NCBI GenBank assembly: GCA_023228295.1
Contig: JALOBP010000011.1
Coordinates: forward strand, 1 to 50,436
Reading direction: 5' to 3'
Length of the DNA stretch: 50,436 nucleotides
Source of the DNA: Methanoregula sp.
GTDB lineage: Archaea > Halobacteriota > Methanomicrobia > Methanomicrobiales > Methanospirillaceae
Numbering within the stretch: position 1 is the stretch's first letter; every line of letters starts with the position of its first letter. The notes under the pieces were generated by a model, which was not told the DNA's origin, did not search any database, and saw only the letters and a program-made list of their open reading frames with translations. Made by a program: the position numbers and the translations under genes. Positions 25,081 through 32,950 of the stretch are shown here, one piece after another.

Positions 25081-25983
25081 TCAATCGCGTGGGGCATAAA
25101 TTTGCGCCCATTGCCAAATGATCTTCTCATCAACATCGGTGTTGATGCCGTGGTCCCCGTCAAACTCGATGAAATACTTTGGCTCTTTTGCCAGTTCAAA
25201 TAATCGTACTCCGTTCTCAAAGGGAATAATCGGGTCTGCTGTCGCATGGAATATCCAGACGGGGCGGGGGGAGATCCTTCCAATATACGTACCCGGTTCA
25301 ACAGAGGTTGCGAATCGCACGGGATCTCCGGTATATCCCTGCTCGACTACTGAATCGCGGAGTCCCCAGTCCGAAGTGGAGATCCCAGCATAGCCGGCAA
25401 AGTCTGGATCCACACCTGCTGCAACAGCAGCATACCGGCCCCCGTTACTTGATCCCATTGCATATACCGGTACATTATATTTCCCGGTCAGCATCTTCCG
25501 CGCTGATACCAGATCACAGATACTCAGATAATACTGCGGCATCCCACCCTTCTCGAATGTTGTATAATCCTTCTGGATCATCTGCTGGCCAAACAGAACG
25601 CCGGCAGTCTCCCCGCCATTGCCACGGCTGTCAACAAAGAGGAACGCATAGCCTGCTGAAGTAAACCTGACCATACGTTCCTCGTGCCCTGCCAGTCTCT
25701 CCCCGGCACCGGGAGCATATACAACAACCGCCCGTGGTTTTTCCGGGGCAGCAAGATACGTGACGACATCGCCGTTTTCTGTGTGCAGTACAATCCGCGA
25801 TTTCGTGTAGGTGTCGTTGCTGAAGAGCACCTCCTCGCGTGTGGTCACCGGAGCACATTCCAGGGTAAGAATCCCGCGTTGGTCCACGGTATAGGTGGAT
25901 GCCGCAGGAGTAGTGCTATCGGTGCATCCTGCAGCAGCAAGACAGGTAAGGATCAGGATTGACAGGATGATTGGGGTGCGCAT
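25081..25983 (-). CDS. exported alpha/beta-hydrolase lipoprotein
   Basis: About 300 aa. The N terminus MRTPIILSILILTCLAAAGCTDS is a signal peptide ending in a lipobox with a lipidation Cys. The mature part is an alpha/beta hydrolase: oxyanion region VVVYAPGAGERLAGHEERM, nucleophile elbow AMGSSNGGRYAA, an Asp-bearing IFHATADPIIPFENG and the likely His in EFDGDHGINTD. The substrate is unknown; ester or peptide cleavage outside the cell is plausible. The start at 25981-25983 lies 2 bp past the nudix stop. Confidence 0.82.
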   Translation of the reverse strand: MRTPIILSILILTCLAAAGCTDSTTPAASTYTVDQRGILTLECAPVTTREEVLFSNDTYTKSRIVLHTENGDVVTYLAAPEKPRAVVVYAPGAGERLAGHEERMVRFTSAGYAFLFVDSRGNGGETAGVLFGQQMIQKDYTTFEKGGMPQYYLSICDLVSARKMLTGKYNVPVYAMGSSNGGRYAAVAAGVDPDFAGYAGISTSDWGLRDSVVEQGYTGDPVRFATSVEPGTYIGRISPRPVWIFHATADPIIPFENGVRLFELAKEPKYFIEFDGDHGINTDVDEKIIWQWAQIYAPRD

Positions 25984-25985
25984 GG

Positions 25986-26483
25986 TCAGCACCCAAGACA
26001 GCGATAAATAAGGCAGATTGTCTTGGCATCTACTATGGAGCCATCACGGATCATCGCGTTCAGGTTATTTACCGGGATATCCACCACTTCGATCACCTCA
26101 TCTTCATCTTTTACGAACTCCTGTGAAGGTGACAACTCTCTCGCTTCGTAAAGAAAGATTTTCTCGTCTGTATATCCCGGGGTAGTGATAATAAATCCTC
26201 GTGGTTCAATCACCCGCGCAGCAAATCCTGTCTCCTCAATGAGTTCCCGGCCTGCTGCTTTCAGCGGGTCTTCACCCGTTTCCATGGCTCCAGCCGGAGC
26301 TTCGAGGATATAATCATCGATGGCATAACGGTACTGCCGGATGAATTTGCAATGATCATCTTCTATGGGCAGGATTACTACCGCATCGCTTGGATGGACG
26401 ATCAGTTTCTGCCGCACAAGCCCGTTAGGGAGGCTGACATCCCGCTGCTCAATCCAGAGTCTCCGCCCGCGAAATATTTCCAT
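25986..26483 (-). CDS. NUDIX hydrolase (ADP-ribose pyrophosphatase-like)
   Basis: A 165-aa protein with a complete Nudix box, GAMETGEDPLKAAGRELIEETGF, cited here by its key residues G, E, REL, EE and G. The N-terminal beta-strand region (RQKLIVHPSDAVVILPIE) and length resemble ADP-ribose pyrophosphatases, but nucleotide specificity cannot be fixed. It starts directly after the queC stop, so it is probably part of the queDEC transcript. Confidence 0.9.
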   Translation of the reverse strand: MEIFRGRRLWIEQRDVSLPNGLVRQKLIVHPSDAVVILPIEDDHCKFIRQYRYAIDDYILEAPAGAMETGEDPLKAAGRELIEETGFAARVIEPRGFIITTPGYTDEKIFLYEARELSPSQEFVKDEDEVIEVVDIPVNNLNAMIRDGSIVDAKTICLIYRCLGC

Positions 26484-27149
26484 TTACACCACGTATTCTA
26501 TCGGGTCTTTCTTCCCGATTGCCGCGAATGCTTCCTGACGGAAGTGGCACGACCCGCAGGTACCGCAGGCCCTCCCCTCGTTCCGGTAGCAGGACCACGT
26601 GTGTTCGTAGGGGACACCCAGTTCAAGCCCTGTACGCAGGATATCGGTCTTGGTCATATGAATGAATGGAGTGAAGAGCGTGATCTTTGTTGTTTCTTTT
26701 GTCCCGAGATCGATCACCTTCTGGAATGCATCGATAAACGCCGGGCGACAATCGGGATAGCCGCTGTAATCGAGGGACTGGACCCCGATGAAGATAGCAT
26801 CGGCGCCCCGCGACTCAGCAAAGCTTGTGGCAATTGCAAGTAGGTTGGCATTCCGGAACGGCACGTAGGTGTTGGGTATATGTGCACGCGCCGGGTTAAA
26901 TTCATCGACAGCGATCTCCACATCAGTAAGACTGCTTGCCCCGAACTTCGTGAAGTAATCGAGATTGATCTCGACAAAGGCCTCTGCACGGAGGAGGGCC
27001 GCGATCTTCTTTGCGCAGGCAAGTTCCTTCCCTTCCGTACGCTGGCCATAGTTTAGGTGCAGGGCAAGGATATCGTAGCCTTTGCTCTTTGCAAGGAACG
27101 CGAGGGTGGATGAGTCCATGCCCCCTGATAGCAGACATATCGCTTTCAT
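26484..27149 (-). CDS. queC: 7-cyano-7-deazaguanine (preQ0) synthase
   Basis: Converts 7-carboxy-7-deazaguanine to preQ0, the precursor of archaeosine in tRNA. The PP-loop ATP site is LLSGGMDSSTLAF (residues about 6-18), and the zinc site is the Cys set SCYRNEGRACGTCGSCHFR near the C terminus. PFRNANLLAIA and VQSLDYSGYPDCRP are family segments. It is 221 aa long and its start shares one base with the stop of queE. Confidence 0.96.
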   Translation of the reverse strand: MKAICLLSGGMDSSTLAFLAKSKGYDILALHLNYGQRTEGKELACAKKIAALLRAEAFVEINLDYFTKFGASSLTDVEIAVDEFNPARAHIPNTYVPFRNANLLAIATSFAESRGADAIFIGVQSLDYSGYPDCRPAFIDAFQKVIDLGTKETTKITLFTPFIHMTKTDILRTGLELGVPYEHTWSCYRNEGRACGTCGSCHFRQEAFAAIGKKDPIEYVV

Positions 27150-27757
27150 TATTGAACCCCAAGAATTTTGTGTAACTGGATCTGGAACCGTACCGGCAGG
27201 TTATTGGTCAGGACGAATTTTACTATCGGTTTATAATCTGTACCAAATACCGGGGAGAAAAAAACCTCGCCTTTAACGGGGTGCGTCTTCATGATATCCA
27301 GCGCATACCGGCAGTCCTCTTCGTCATTTACGACAAACTTTACGCTGTCCTCCGGCCGGATCTTTGCCAGGAAACCGGGATAACTGACCTCCCCCGATGA
27401 TGGGCACTTGACATCCATGCAGATTGAGGCATGCGGCTGGAACCGGGTGAAATCAATCGTACCATTCGTCTCGATATCGATTGCAGTTCCCCGCTTGTGG
27501 AGCGATGCAAGAAGTGGTTCGAGTTCATCCGCCTGGAGCAGTGGTTCGCCACCTGTTATGCAGACATATGGAGGATTCGTGCGCCAGACCTGCTCCAAAA
27601 CAGCGTCAAGACTCATCTCCATTCCACCGGTCAGCGATGCAGGGGTGTCGCACCAGTGGCAACGGAGATTGCAGCCCGCAAGACGGATAAAAAGGCAGGG
27701 TTTGCCCTGGTTCTTTCCCTCCCCCTGGAGGCTCCGGAAAATTTCTGCGATCTTCAT
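27149..27757 (-). CDS. queE: 7-carboxy-7-deazaguanine synthase, radical SAM
   Basis: Turns 6-carboxytetrahydropterin into 7-carboxy-7-deazaguanine. It starts MKIAEIFRSLQGEGKNQGKP, with a compact radical-SAM site CNLRCHWCDT. VCITGGEPLLQ supplies the SAM-binding loop. The 202-aa length is typical of the short QueE type. It overlaps queD by 4 bp and queC by 1 bp. Confidence 0.95.
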   Translation of the reverse strand: MKIAEIFRSLQGEGKNQGKPCLFIRLAGCNLRCHWCDTPASLTGGMEMSLDAVLEQVWRTNPPYVCITGGEPLLQADELEPLLASLHKRGTAIDIETNGTIDFTRFQPHASICMDVKCPSSGEVSYPGFLAKIRPEDSVKFVVNDEEDCRYALDIMKTHPVKGEVFFSPVFGTDYKPIVKFVLTNNLPVRFQIQLHKILGVQ

Positions 27758-28158
27758 TCTCTGAGCTCAGCGCATGATGTCGGGGATTCCCAGACACGGA
27801 TCTTTGTAACTGTTGCCTTGATCCCGTGATCCCGGCAGGTTGCATAGAGATCATCGCGGATAATTGATGCAATCAGCTCGCTGGTCGGATCGCCTGGTGT
27901 CGTAATGACCGGGTGGAACTCCTGGATGCGGGGAACCATCGGGTCATCGCGATTCAGGATGATCTGGTGATCGTACTTGTTGATGACCTGCTTGATGAGG
28001 CTGTAATCGATCAGGATTTGCGTTGCCGGGTCTGGCTCCCCCTCCATCCAGACCTCAACCTTCCACCGGTGCCCGTGGAGATTGGCGCACTTCCCATTGT
28101 AATAGAGCAAGCGGTGGCTCGTATCAATCTGCACCTCTTTATAGATCCCGACTTTCAT
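27754..28158 (-). CDS. queD: 6-carboxytetrahydropterin synthase (QueD/PTPS family)
   Basis: Acts on dihydroneopterin triphosphate in the deazaguanine pathway. Zinc-binding His residues are visible in DTSHRLLYYNGKCANLHGHRWK, given here by the H residues of SHR and HGH. PTSELIASIIRDDLY and the C-terminal RVWESPTS carry the conserved Glu. The 134-aa length fits. It is the first gene of queD-queE-queC, probably leaderless. Confidence 0.93.
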   Translation of the reverse strand: MKVGIYKEVQIDTSHRLLYYNGKCANLHGHRWKVEVWMEGEPDPATQILIDYSLIKQVINKYDHQIILNRDDPMVPRIQEFHPVITTPGDPTSELIASIIRDDLYATCRDHGIKATVTKIRVWESPTSCAELRE

Positions 28159-28180
28159 TGCTCATCATTGACTTCATGAG

Positions 28181-28188
28181 GATATAAT
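28181..28188 (-). promoter_or_regulatory. queD TATA box
   Basis: Minus-strand ATTATATC is centred near 28184, so transcription should begin around 28158, at the queD ATG itself. This suggests a leaderless que operon transcript. Confidence 0.4.
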
Positions 28189-28240
28189 GTTATTATGGCT
28201 GAGGATCAATAGTATAAGACAGGCAGGTGGAGTGCCACAA

Positions 28241-28249
28241 TTTATAAAT
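28241..28249 (+). promoter_or_regulatory. TATA box of the rpsL-rpsG-EF-2 operon
   Basis: TTTATAAAT is centred near 28245; the expected start near 28271 leaves a leader of about 53 nt that contains the hairpin at 28278-28298. Confidence 0.55.
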
Positions 28250-28277
28250 CGATCACCCGCGTTAGTACATATCCCAA

Positions 28278-28298
28278 TGTGGGTTATCGATAACCACA
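28278..28298 (+). promoter_or_regulatory. palindromic leader element upstream of rpsL
   Basis: The perfect 14-bp palindrome GGTTATCGATAACC (28282-28295) is extended by TGTG/ACA arms with a bulged G. In RNA it could form a stem-loop about 25 nt before the rpsL ATG. Ribosomal operons are often autoregulated at such sites, but no binding protein can be named from sequence alone. Confidence 0.4.
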
Positions 28299-28323
28299 AA
28301 AACAACTTAAATGAGGCTATTTA

Positions 28324-28752
28324 ATGGGACAGGGTAAATTTGCAGCCAGAAAAATGGTTCGGGACTCTAATAAGTTCCGGTGGGCAGACAAGAACTACGC
28401 CCGCCGCGAGCTCAATCTCGATGTGAAGTCAGACCCGTGTGAGGGAGCTCCGCAAGCGAGAGGTATCGTGCTTGAGAAGATCGGTGTCGAGGCAAAACAG
28501 CCCAACTCCGCAATCCGGAAGTGCGTGCGCGTCCAGCTGATCAAGAACGGACGGCAGGTCAGTGCATTCGCAGTCGGTGATGGTGCCATCAACTTTATCG
28601 ACGAACACGATGAAGTTGAAATCGAGGGCATCGGCGGTCGTCTGGGTCGTTCCATGGGTGATATCCCTGGTGTCCGGTACGTGGTTACCAAGGTGAACAA
28701 TGTCTGCCTCCACGAGATGGTCATTGGCAGGAAAGAGAAACCGCGCAGGTGA
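28324..28752 (+). CDS. rpsL: 30S ribosomal protein S12 (uS12)
   Basis: 142-aa archaeal uS12, a decoding-centre protein. It starts MGQGKFAARKMVRDSNKFRW and shows the conserved QPNSAIRKCVRVQLIKNGRQ core and GRLGRSMGDIPGVRY loop. First gene of rpsL-rpsG-EF-2; its stop lies 5 bp before the preferred rpsG ATG. Confidence 0.98.
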   Translation: MGQGKFAARKMVRDSNKFRWADKNYARRELNLDVKSDPCEGAPQARGIVLEKIGVEAKQPNSAIRKCVRVQLIKNGRQVSAFAVGDGAINFIDEHDEVEIEGIGGRLGRSMGDIPGVRYVVTKVNNVCLHEMVIGRKEKPRR

Positions 28753-28757
28753 TCGAG

Positions 28758-29336
28758 ATGTCAGAAGAAGCCGGAAAGAAACTCCTATTCAACCAGTGGG
28801 ATGCCTCCGAAGTCAAGGTCAACGACCCCAGCCTCATGCGCTACGTCACCCTCACCTCCCAGATCATCCCCCACACCTGCGGTAAATTTTCCCGCCAGGA
28901 ATTTGGAAAGAGCAACATGATGATCGTCGAGCGGTTGATCAACCGCCTGATGCAGACCGAGAATAATACCGGAAAGAAGCAGCTGGCTATCCGGATCGTG
29001 CGGGATGCATTCGAGATCATCAACAAGAAGACCAAGCGCAACCCGATCGAGGTGCTGGTCGAGGCAATCGGCAATTCAGGTCCCCGGGAAGAGACCGTCC
29101 GCCTGAAGTATGGTGGTATCAACGTCCCGAAATCGGTCGACACCGCACCCATGCGCCGGGTCGACACGGCAATCCACTTCATTGCCGAAGCAACCCTGAA
29201 GGGTTCCAGCACCAGCAAAAAGAGCGCAAGTGCAGTTCTCGCCGATGAAATCATTGCAGCCTCCAAGGGCGACATGAAGTGCTACTCGGTAGGGAAAAAG
29301 GAAGAACGCGAGCGCATTGCAAAATCCGCCCGTTAA
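28758..29336 (+). CDS. rpsG: 30S ribosomal protein S7 (uS7)
   Basis: 192-aa archaeal uS7, primary binder of the 16S rRNA 3' major domain. QLAIRIVRDAFEIINKKTKRNPIEVL and the C-terminal KSASAVLADEIIAAS-KGD are family segments, cited in part. ATG 28758-28760 is preferred to the GTG at 28749 that overlaps rpsL; a GGTGATCGAG ribosome binding site lies at the junction. Confidence 0.97.
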   Translation: MSEEAGKKLLFNQWDASEVKVNDPSLMRYVTLTSQIIPHTCGKFSRQEFGKSNMMIVERLINRLMQTENNTGKKQLAIRIVRDAFEIINKKTKRNPIEVLVEAIGNSGPREETVRLKYGGINVPKSVDTAPMRRVDTAIHFIAEATLKGSSTSKKSASAVLADEIIAASKGDMKCYSVGKKEERERIAKSAR

Positions 29337-29360
29337 ATTATCTTTTTTTGAGGTTATTTC

Positions 29361-31556
29361 ATGTCCCGCGGCAAAAAATCTATTGAGCGCGCAACTGAGC
29401 TCATGAAGGATCCGAAACACATTCGGAACATCGGTATTGTTGCACACATCGACCATGGCAAGACGACTCTTTCTGACAACCTGCTTTCAGGTGCAGGCAT
29501 CATCTCTGAGGAGCTCGCAGGAAAGCAGCTCTTCATGGACTCAGATCCGGAAGAGCAGGCCCGTGGTATCACTATCGACGCATCTAACGTCTCGATGGTG
29601 CATGAGTACGAAGGCCAGGACTATTTAATCAACATGATCGATACGCCCGGTCACGTTGACTTCGGTGGTGACGTCACCCGTGCGATGCGTGCCGTTGACG
29701 GGGCCGTCGTTCTCGTCGACGCAGTTGAGGGCACCATGCCCCAGACCGAGACCGTGCTCCGGCAGGCCCTCAAGGAAGGTGTCCGGCCTGTTCTCTTCAT
29801 CAACAAGGTCGACCGGCTCGTCAATGAGCTGAAAGTCGATGAGATGGAGATGCAGATCCGTCTCGGAAAAGTAATCGACAAGGTCAACAAGCTCATCAAG
29901 GGCATGAACGAGGAAGCCTACAACAGCGGCTGGAAACTTGACGCAGGTGCAGGCACCGTTGCCTTCGGTTCCGCGCTCTATAACTGGGCAGTTTCGGTCC
30001 CCTTCATGAAGAAGAGCGGGATCTCCTTCAAGATTGTTTTCGATAAGTGCCGTGCCGGTGATATGAAATATCTGGCAAAGAACAGTCCGCTCTCGGACGT
30101 TCTTCTGGATATTGTGGTCAACAAGCTGCCAAACCCGCTTGACGCACAGAAGCGCCGTATCCCCGTCATCTGGCATGGCGATAAGGAGACCAAGGAAGGA
30201 AAGGCAATGATTGACTGCGACCCGAATGGTCCGGTTGCAATGATGGTCACCGATATCTCCTTCGATCCCCATGCGGGGGAAGTTGCTACCGGGCGTCTCT
30301 TCTCCGGCAGCCTCAAACGCGGCGACACGCTCTATGTTATGGGGTCGTCGATGAAGGAGAATCGCCTCCAGCAGGTCGGTATCTTCATGGGACCCAAGCG
30401 TGTTGAAGTCGATGCGATTGTCGGTGGCAACATTGCCGCGGTCACCGGTCTTCGGGATGCGATGGTCGGTTCCACCGTTACAAACCTTCTCGAAATCACA
30501 CCGTTTGAATCCCTTAAACACTATTCGGAACCGGTCATGACCGTTGCTGTCGAGGCAAAGAACATGAAGGATCTGCCCAAGCTCGTTGAAGTGCTCCGGC
30601 AGGTAGCCAAGGAAGACCCGACGCTGGTCATCACCATCAACGAAGAGACAGGTGAGCATCTCATCTCCGGCATGGGAGAATTGCACCTTGAGATCATCAC
30701 GGGGAGAATCAAGCGCGACAAGGGTGTCGAGATCGTTACCTCCGAACCGATCGTAGTGTACCGTGAGACCGTCACCGGCAAGGTAGAAGATGTCGAAGGG
30801 AAATCCCCCAACCGCCACAACCGCTTTTACTTCACCCTCGAGCCCTTACCCGATGAGATCGTCGACCTGATCAAGAAAGGCGAGGTCTCGATGAACCAGC
30901 AGGCAATCGAGCGCCGTGATGCGCTCCTCAATGCCGGCTTTGACAAAGACGATGCCAAGAGCGTCAAGATGATCAAGGGCACCAACATGCTCATCGACAG
31001 GACCAAGGGTATACAGTACCTCAACGAGACCATGGAACTGGTCATCGAGGGTATAGGAGAGGCACTTGCGGGCGGTCCGCTCGCTGACGAGCCGGTCCAG
31101 AACCTCAAGATGACCCTTACCGATGTCAAGCTCCACGAGGATGCAATCCACCGTGGTCCCGCACAGGTCATCCCCGCAGTCCGCGGCGCCATCAAGGGCG
31201 GCATGCTTATTGCCGGCGACTCGCTTCTCGAGCCTGTCCAGAAGATCCAGATCACCGTCCCGATGGACCAGATGGGTGCAGCAACCTCCCAGATCCAGGG
31301 CCGGCGCGGTCAGGTCTTCGATATGCAGAGCGAGGGCGACACCATCACGGTTGCCGGCAAGGCACCCGTGGCCGAACTCTTCGGGTTTGCCGGTGACATA
31401 CGGTCAGCAACCGAAGGTCGTGCTATGTGGAACACCGAGTTTGCAGGGTTCGAACTCGTCCCCAACAACATGGTCAAGGAAGTCGTTGTTGCCATCAGGA
31501 AGCGCAAAGGCTTGAAAGAGCAGATGCCCACTCCGAACGACTACCTTGCAGTATAA
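29361..31556 (+). CDS. fusA: translation elongation factor EF-2
   Basis: Ribosomal translocase of 731 aa. G-domain motifs are AHIDHGKTTLSDN (G1), GITIDASNVS (G2), DTPGHVDFGGD (G3) and NKVDRL (G4). The histidine modified to diphthamide sits in DAIHRGPAQVIPA near residue 595. GAGGTTATTTC precedes the ATG. EF-1alpha and S10, frequent downstream partners in archaea, are not here; a small GTPase follows instead. Confidence 0.98.
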   Translation: MSRGKKSIERATELMKDPKHIRNIGIVAHIDHGKTTLSDNLLSGAGIISEELAGKQLFMDSDPEEQARGITIDASNVSMVHEYEGQDYLINMIDTPGHVDFGGDVTRAMRAVDGAVVLVDAVEGTMPQTETVLRQALKEGVRPVLFINKVDRLVNELKVDEMEMQIRLGKVIDKVNKLIKGMNEEAYNSGWKLDAGAGTVAFGSALYNWAVSVPFMKKSGISFKIVFDKCRAGDMKYLAKNSPLSDVLLDIVVNKLPNPLDAQKRRIPVIWHGDKETKEGKAMIDCDPNGPVAMMVTDISFDPHAGEVATGRLFSGSLKRGDTLYVMGSSMKENRLQQVGIFMGPKRVEVDAIVGGNIAAVTGLRDAMVGSTVTNLLEITPFESLKHYSEPVMTVAVEAKNMKDLPKLVEVLRQVAKEDPTLVITINEETGEHLISGMGELHLEIITGRIKRDKGVEIVTSEPIVVYRETVTGKVEDVEGKSPNRHNRFYFTLEPLPDEIVDLIKKGEVSMNQQAIERRDALLNAGFDKDDAKSVKMIKGTNMLIDRTKGIQYLNETMELVIEGIGEALAGGPLADEPVQNLKMTLTDVKLHEDAIHRGPAQVIPAVRGAIKGGMLIAGDSLLEPVQKIQITVPMDQMGAATSQIQGRRGQVFDMQSEGDTITVAGKAPVAELFGFAGDIRSATEGRAMWNTEFAGFELVPNNMVKEVVVAIRKRKGLKEQMPTPNDYLAV

Positions 31557-31590
31557 GCATAGTCCCAACACCCCAATACCCAAAGCCCCA

Positions 31591-31607
31591 TTTTTAAATC
31601 CTTTTTT
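31591..31607 (+). terminator. U-rich terminator after EF-2
   Basis: TTTTTAAATCCTTTTTT starts 34 nt after the EF-2 stop, consistent with archaeal U-tract termination before the next gene. The TTTTTAAATC part could alternatively serve as a TATA box for the GTPase. Confidence 0.4.
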
Positions 31608-31671
31608 CGTCGTGATTCCACATATCATTTGACCGAAACGGTAAACAATCCCCCACCCTAAATATCTATCA

Positions 31672-32181
31672 ATGGCAGATGAAACAAAACTGAAAATTGT
31701 TGTTTTTGGGGCATTCGGGGCGGGAAAATCCACCCTTGTCAAGACGCTCGATCCCCTGTCGAAACATATCGAGGCGAACTGTGCCGGGGGTACTACCACG
31801 GTTGCGCTCGACTTTGGGCGCATCGAGAATAACGGATGCCACATCCATCTTTACGGTACGCCCGGGCAGGATCGATTCGAATTCGCCCGGGAAATAATTG
31901 CAAAGGGTATGGATGGGGCAGTCCTGCTGGTGGACGTAACCACTCCCATGGACGAGTTCACCCGCCACCTGTCCGACACTTTGCATGCAGCGAAGGTACC
32001 ATTTGTGGTATTTCTGAACAAGTGCGATGGTGCCGGAGCAAACCCGGATGCATTTACCTGCCAGTTTGGTACATCGGAAGTCCGGAAGATCTCGGCCAAG
32101 GATCCGCGGCAGTGCAAGGAGATGCTCCTGCAGTTTGCCGGAACCCTGATACCGCGCCCGAACGGGCACAATCACGGATAA
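31672..32181 (+). CDS. small Ras-like GTPase (MglA/Arf-type)
   Basis: Single-domain GTPase of 169 aa. The P-loop is GAFGAGKSTLVK (residues about 13-24), GGTTTVALDFGRI supplies the switch I Thr, YGTPGQDRFEF is G3 (an SxPGQ-like variant of DxxG), and NKCDGAG is G4. No membrane segment is seen. Archaeal proteins of this type are related to MglA and Arf/SRbeta; partners are usually roadblock/LC7 proteins, none of which is adjacent. The cellular role is unknown. Confidence 0.82.
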   Translation: MADETKLKIVVFGAFGAGKSTLVKTLDPLSKHIEANCAGGTTTVALDFGRIENNGCHIHLYGTPGQDRFEFAREIIAKGMDGAVLLVDVTTPMDEFTRHLSDTLHAAKVPFVVFLNKCDGAGANPDAFTCQFGTSEVRKISAKDPRQCKEMLLQFAGTLIPRPNGHNHG

Positions 32182-32332
32182 TCACACTCCCCGGCACCAC
32201 TTTTTTGCCCGGCAATGCACCAAGCCCCATCTGACCCTACGATGTGGTAAATGTGATCTGTGTGCACCCAACATTTATCGAAAAAATGGCAGGGGTCCAC
32301 CCCCGCGTAAAAATTTTCATCGACCCCCCCAA

Positions 32333-32360
32333 ACCCTGCCCAAAATTTTTTTGGCAGGGT
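32333..32360. terminator. GC hairpin with A/T-rich loop
   Basis: ACCCTGCC at 32333-32340 pairs with GGCAGGGT at 32353-32360 around CAAAATTTTTTT; the A/T part can extend the stem if one C is bulged. It lies 150 nt past the GTPase stop and could end transcripts from both sides. Confidence 0.4.
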
Positions 32361-32408
32361 CTGATTGATCGAGCAGAACGCTCACGTCTGGAAAAAACTA
32401 TTTTTGTA

Positions 32409-32420
32409 GGTTGTACAACC
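32409..32420. repeat. 12-bp perfect palindrome
   Basis: GGTTGTACAACC, perfectly self-complementary and directly abutting the 30-bp palindrome, with which it shares its last two bases and the TTGTAGGTT word. Confidence 0.7.
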
Positions 32421-32448
32421 GATTGTAGGTTAATTAACCTACAATCGG
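32419..32448. repeat. 30-bp perfect palindrome
   Basis: CCGATTGTAGGTT, central AATT, then its exact complement AACCTACAATCGG. Fifteen base pairs per arm without mismatch or spacer is far beyond chance. It may be a protein-binding site or a strong hairpin. Confidence 0.85.
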
Positions 32449-32450
32449 CA

Positions 32451-32463
32451 GTGTAACTTACAC
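32451..32463. repeat. 13-bp inverted repeat
   Basis: GTGTAA-C-TTACAC, 6-bp arms around one base, 2 bp downstream of the 30-bp palindrome. Confidence 0.6.
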
Positions 32464-32627
32464 CCTTTGATCGCGATTGAAAAATTTTAGCCGCGTTCCG
32501 GGATCGTTCTGAACCTGAATATTGATAGCGTTTGAGAAAATTCCGGTTATACATCTTGTTTTCGTTTGCACCAGTATTTCCTGAACCTGAATCATGAGTG
32601 CACCAAAGAGCAATCTCCGTTTAATCC

Positions 32628-32906
32628 TTATACTTCCCGTGGGAAATGCCACTTTGCCAGATAGTAGATCCCTGCAAGGATCATCGCGGCGCTGATAGTT
32701 GCAATAACATATCCCCCGGTTTCCATGCTGCAGGTCTGCCGCCCCGCGGTCTCGGCTGCGAGGCGTGCACAGTTTGTCGGGAAATCGATTAACAAAAACC
32801 AGATGATATAACCATTCGCGAGAATCTCCCCGATGACCGCGATGGTGGGGATGGTCATGGACTGGAGCCCTAAGGTCTCTGGATCAGTTTGTGTACCGGT
32901 ACTCAT
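32628..32906 (-). CDS. small membrane protein at the end of the arsenic operon
   Basis: 92 aa, with two predicted membrane segments (TIAVIGEILANGYIIWFLLI near residues 21-40 and YVIATISAAMILAGIYYLAK near 66-85) and two Cys residues in the connecting loop (TNCARLAAETAGRQTCSM). It is not recognised. It starts 44 bp after the ACR3 stop on the same strand, so it is probably the last gene of the nine-gene operon and may be an ACR3 accessory. Confidence 0.6.
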   Translation of the reverse strand: MSTGTQTDPETLGLQSMTIPTIAVIGEILANGYIIWFLLIDFPTNCARLAAETAGRQTCSMETGGYVIATISAAMILAGIYYLAKWHFPREV

Positions 32907-32950
32907 AGATCAATATTTGACTGGTATTGTTAAAAAGAGTGAAGAGATGT

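Larger units (their letters stand above)
32182..32627. other. 446-bp hairpin-rich intergenic region between convergent genes
   Basis: No convincing coding frame. It contains several inverted repeats in series (GGGGTCCACCCC near 32293, ACCCTGCC/GGCAGGGT at 32333-32360, GAGC/GCTC near 32370, and a palindrome cluster at 32409-32463) and a 12-bp direct repeat, CTGAACCTGAAT, at 32509-32520 and 32581-32592. It may hold bidirectional terminators, a structured RNA or a mobile-element scar. Confidence 0.5.

Noticed and set aside
29625..30818. 397-codon open frame on the minus strand
   Set aside because: Antisense to EF-2 over its full length and with no recognisable domain.
32237..32554. 105-codon minus-strand ORF in the hairpin-rich interval
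   Set aside because: It crosses the palindromes, lacks a start signal and its composition is not protein-like.
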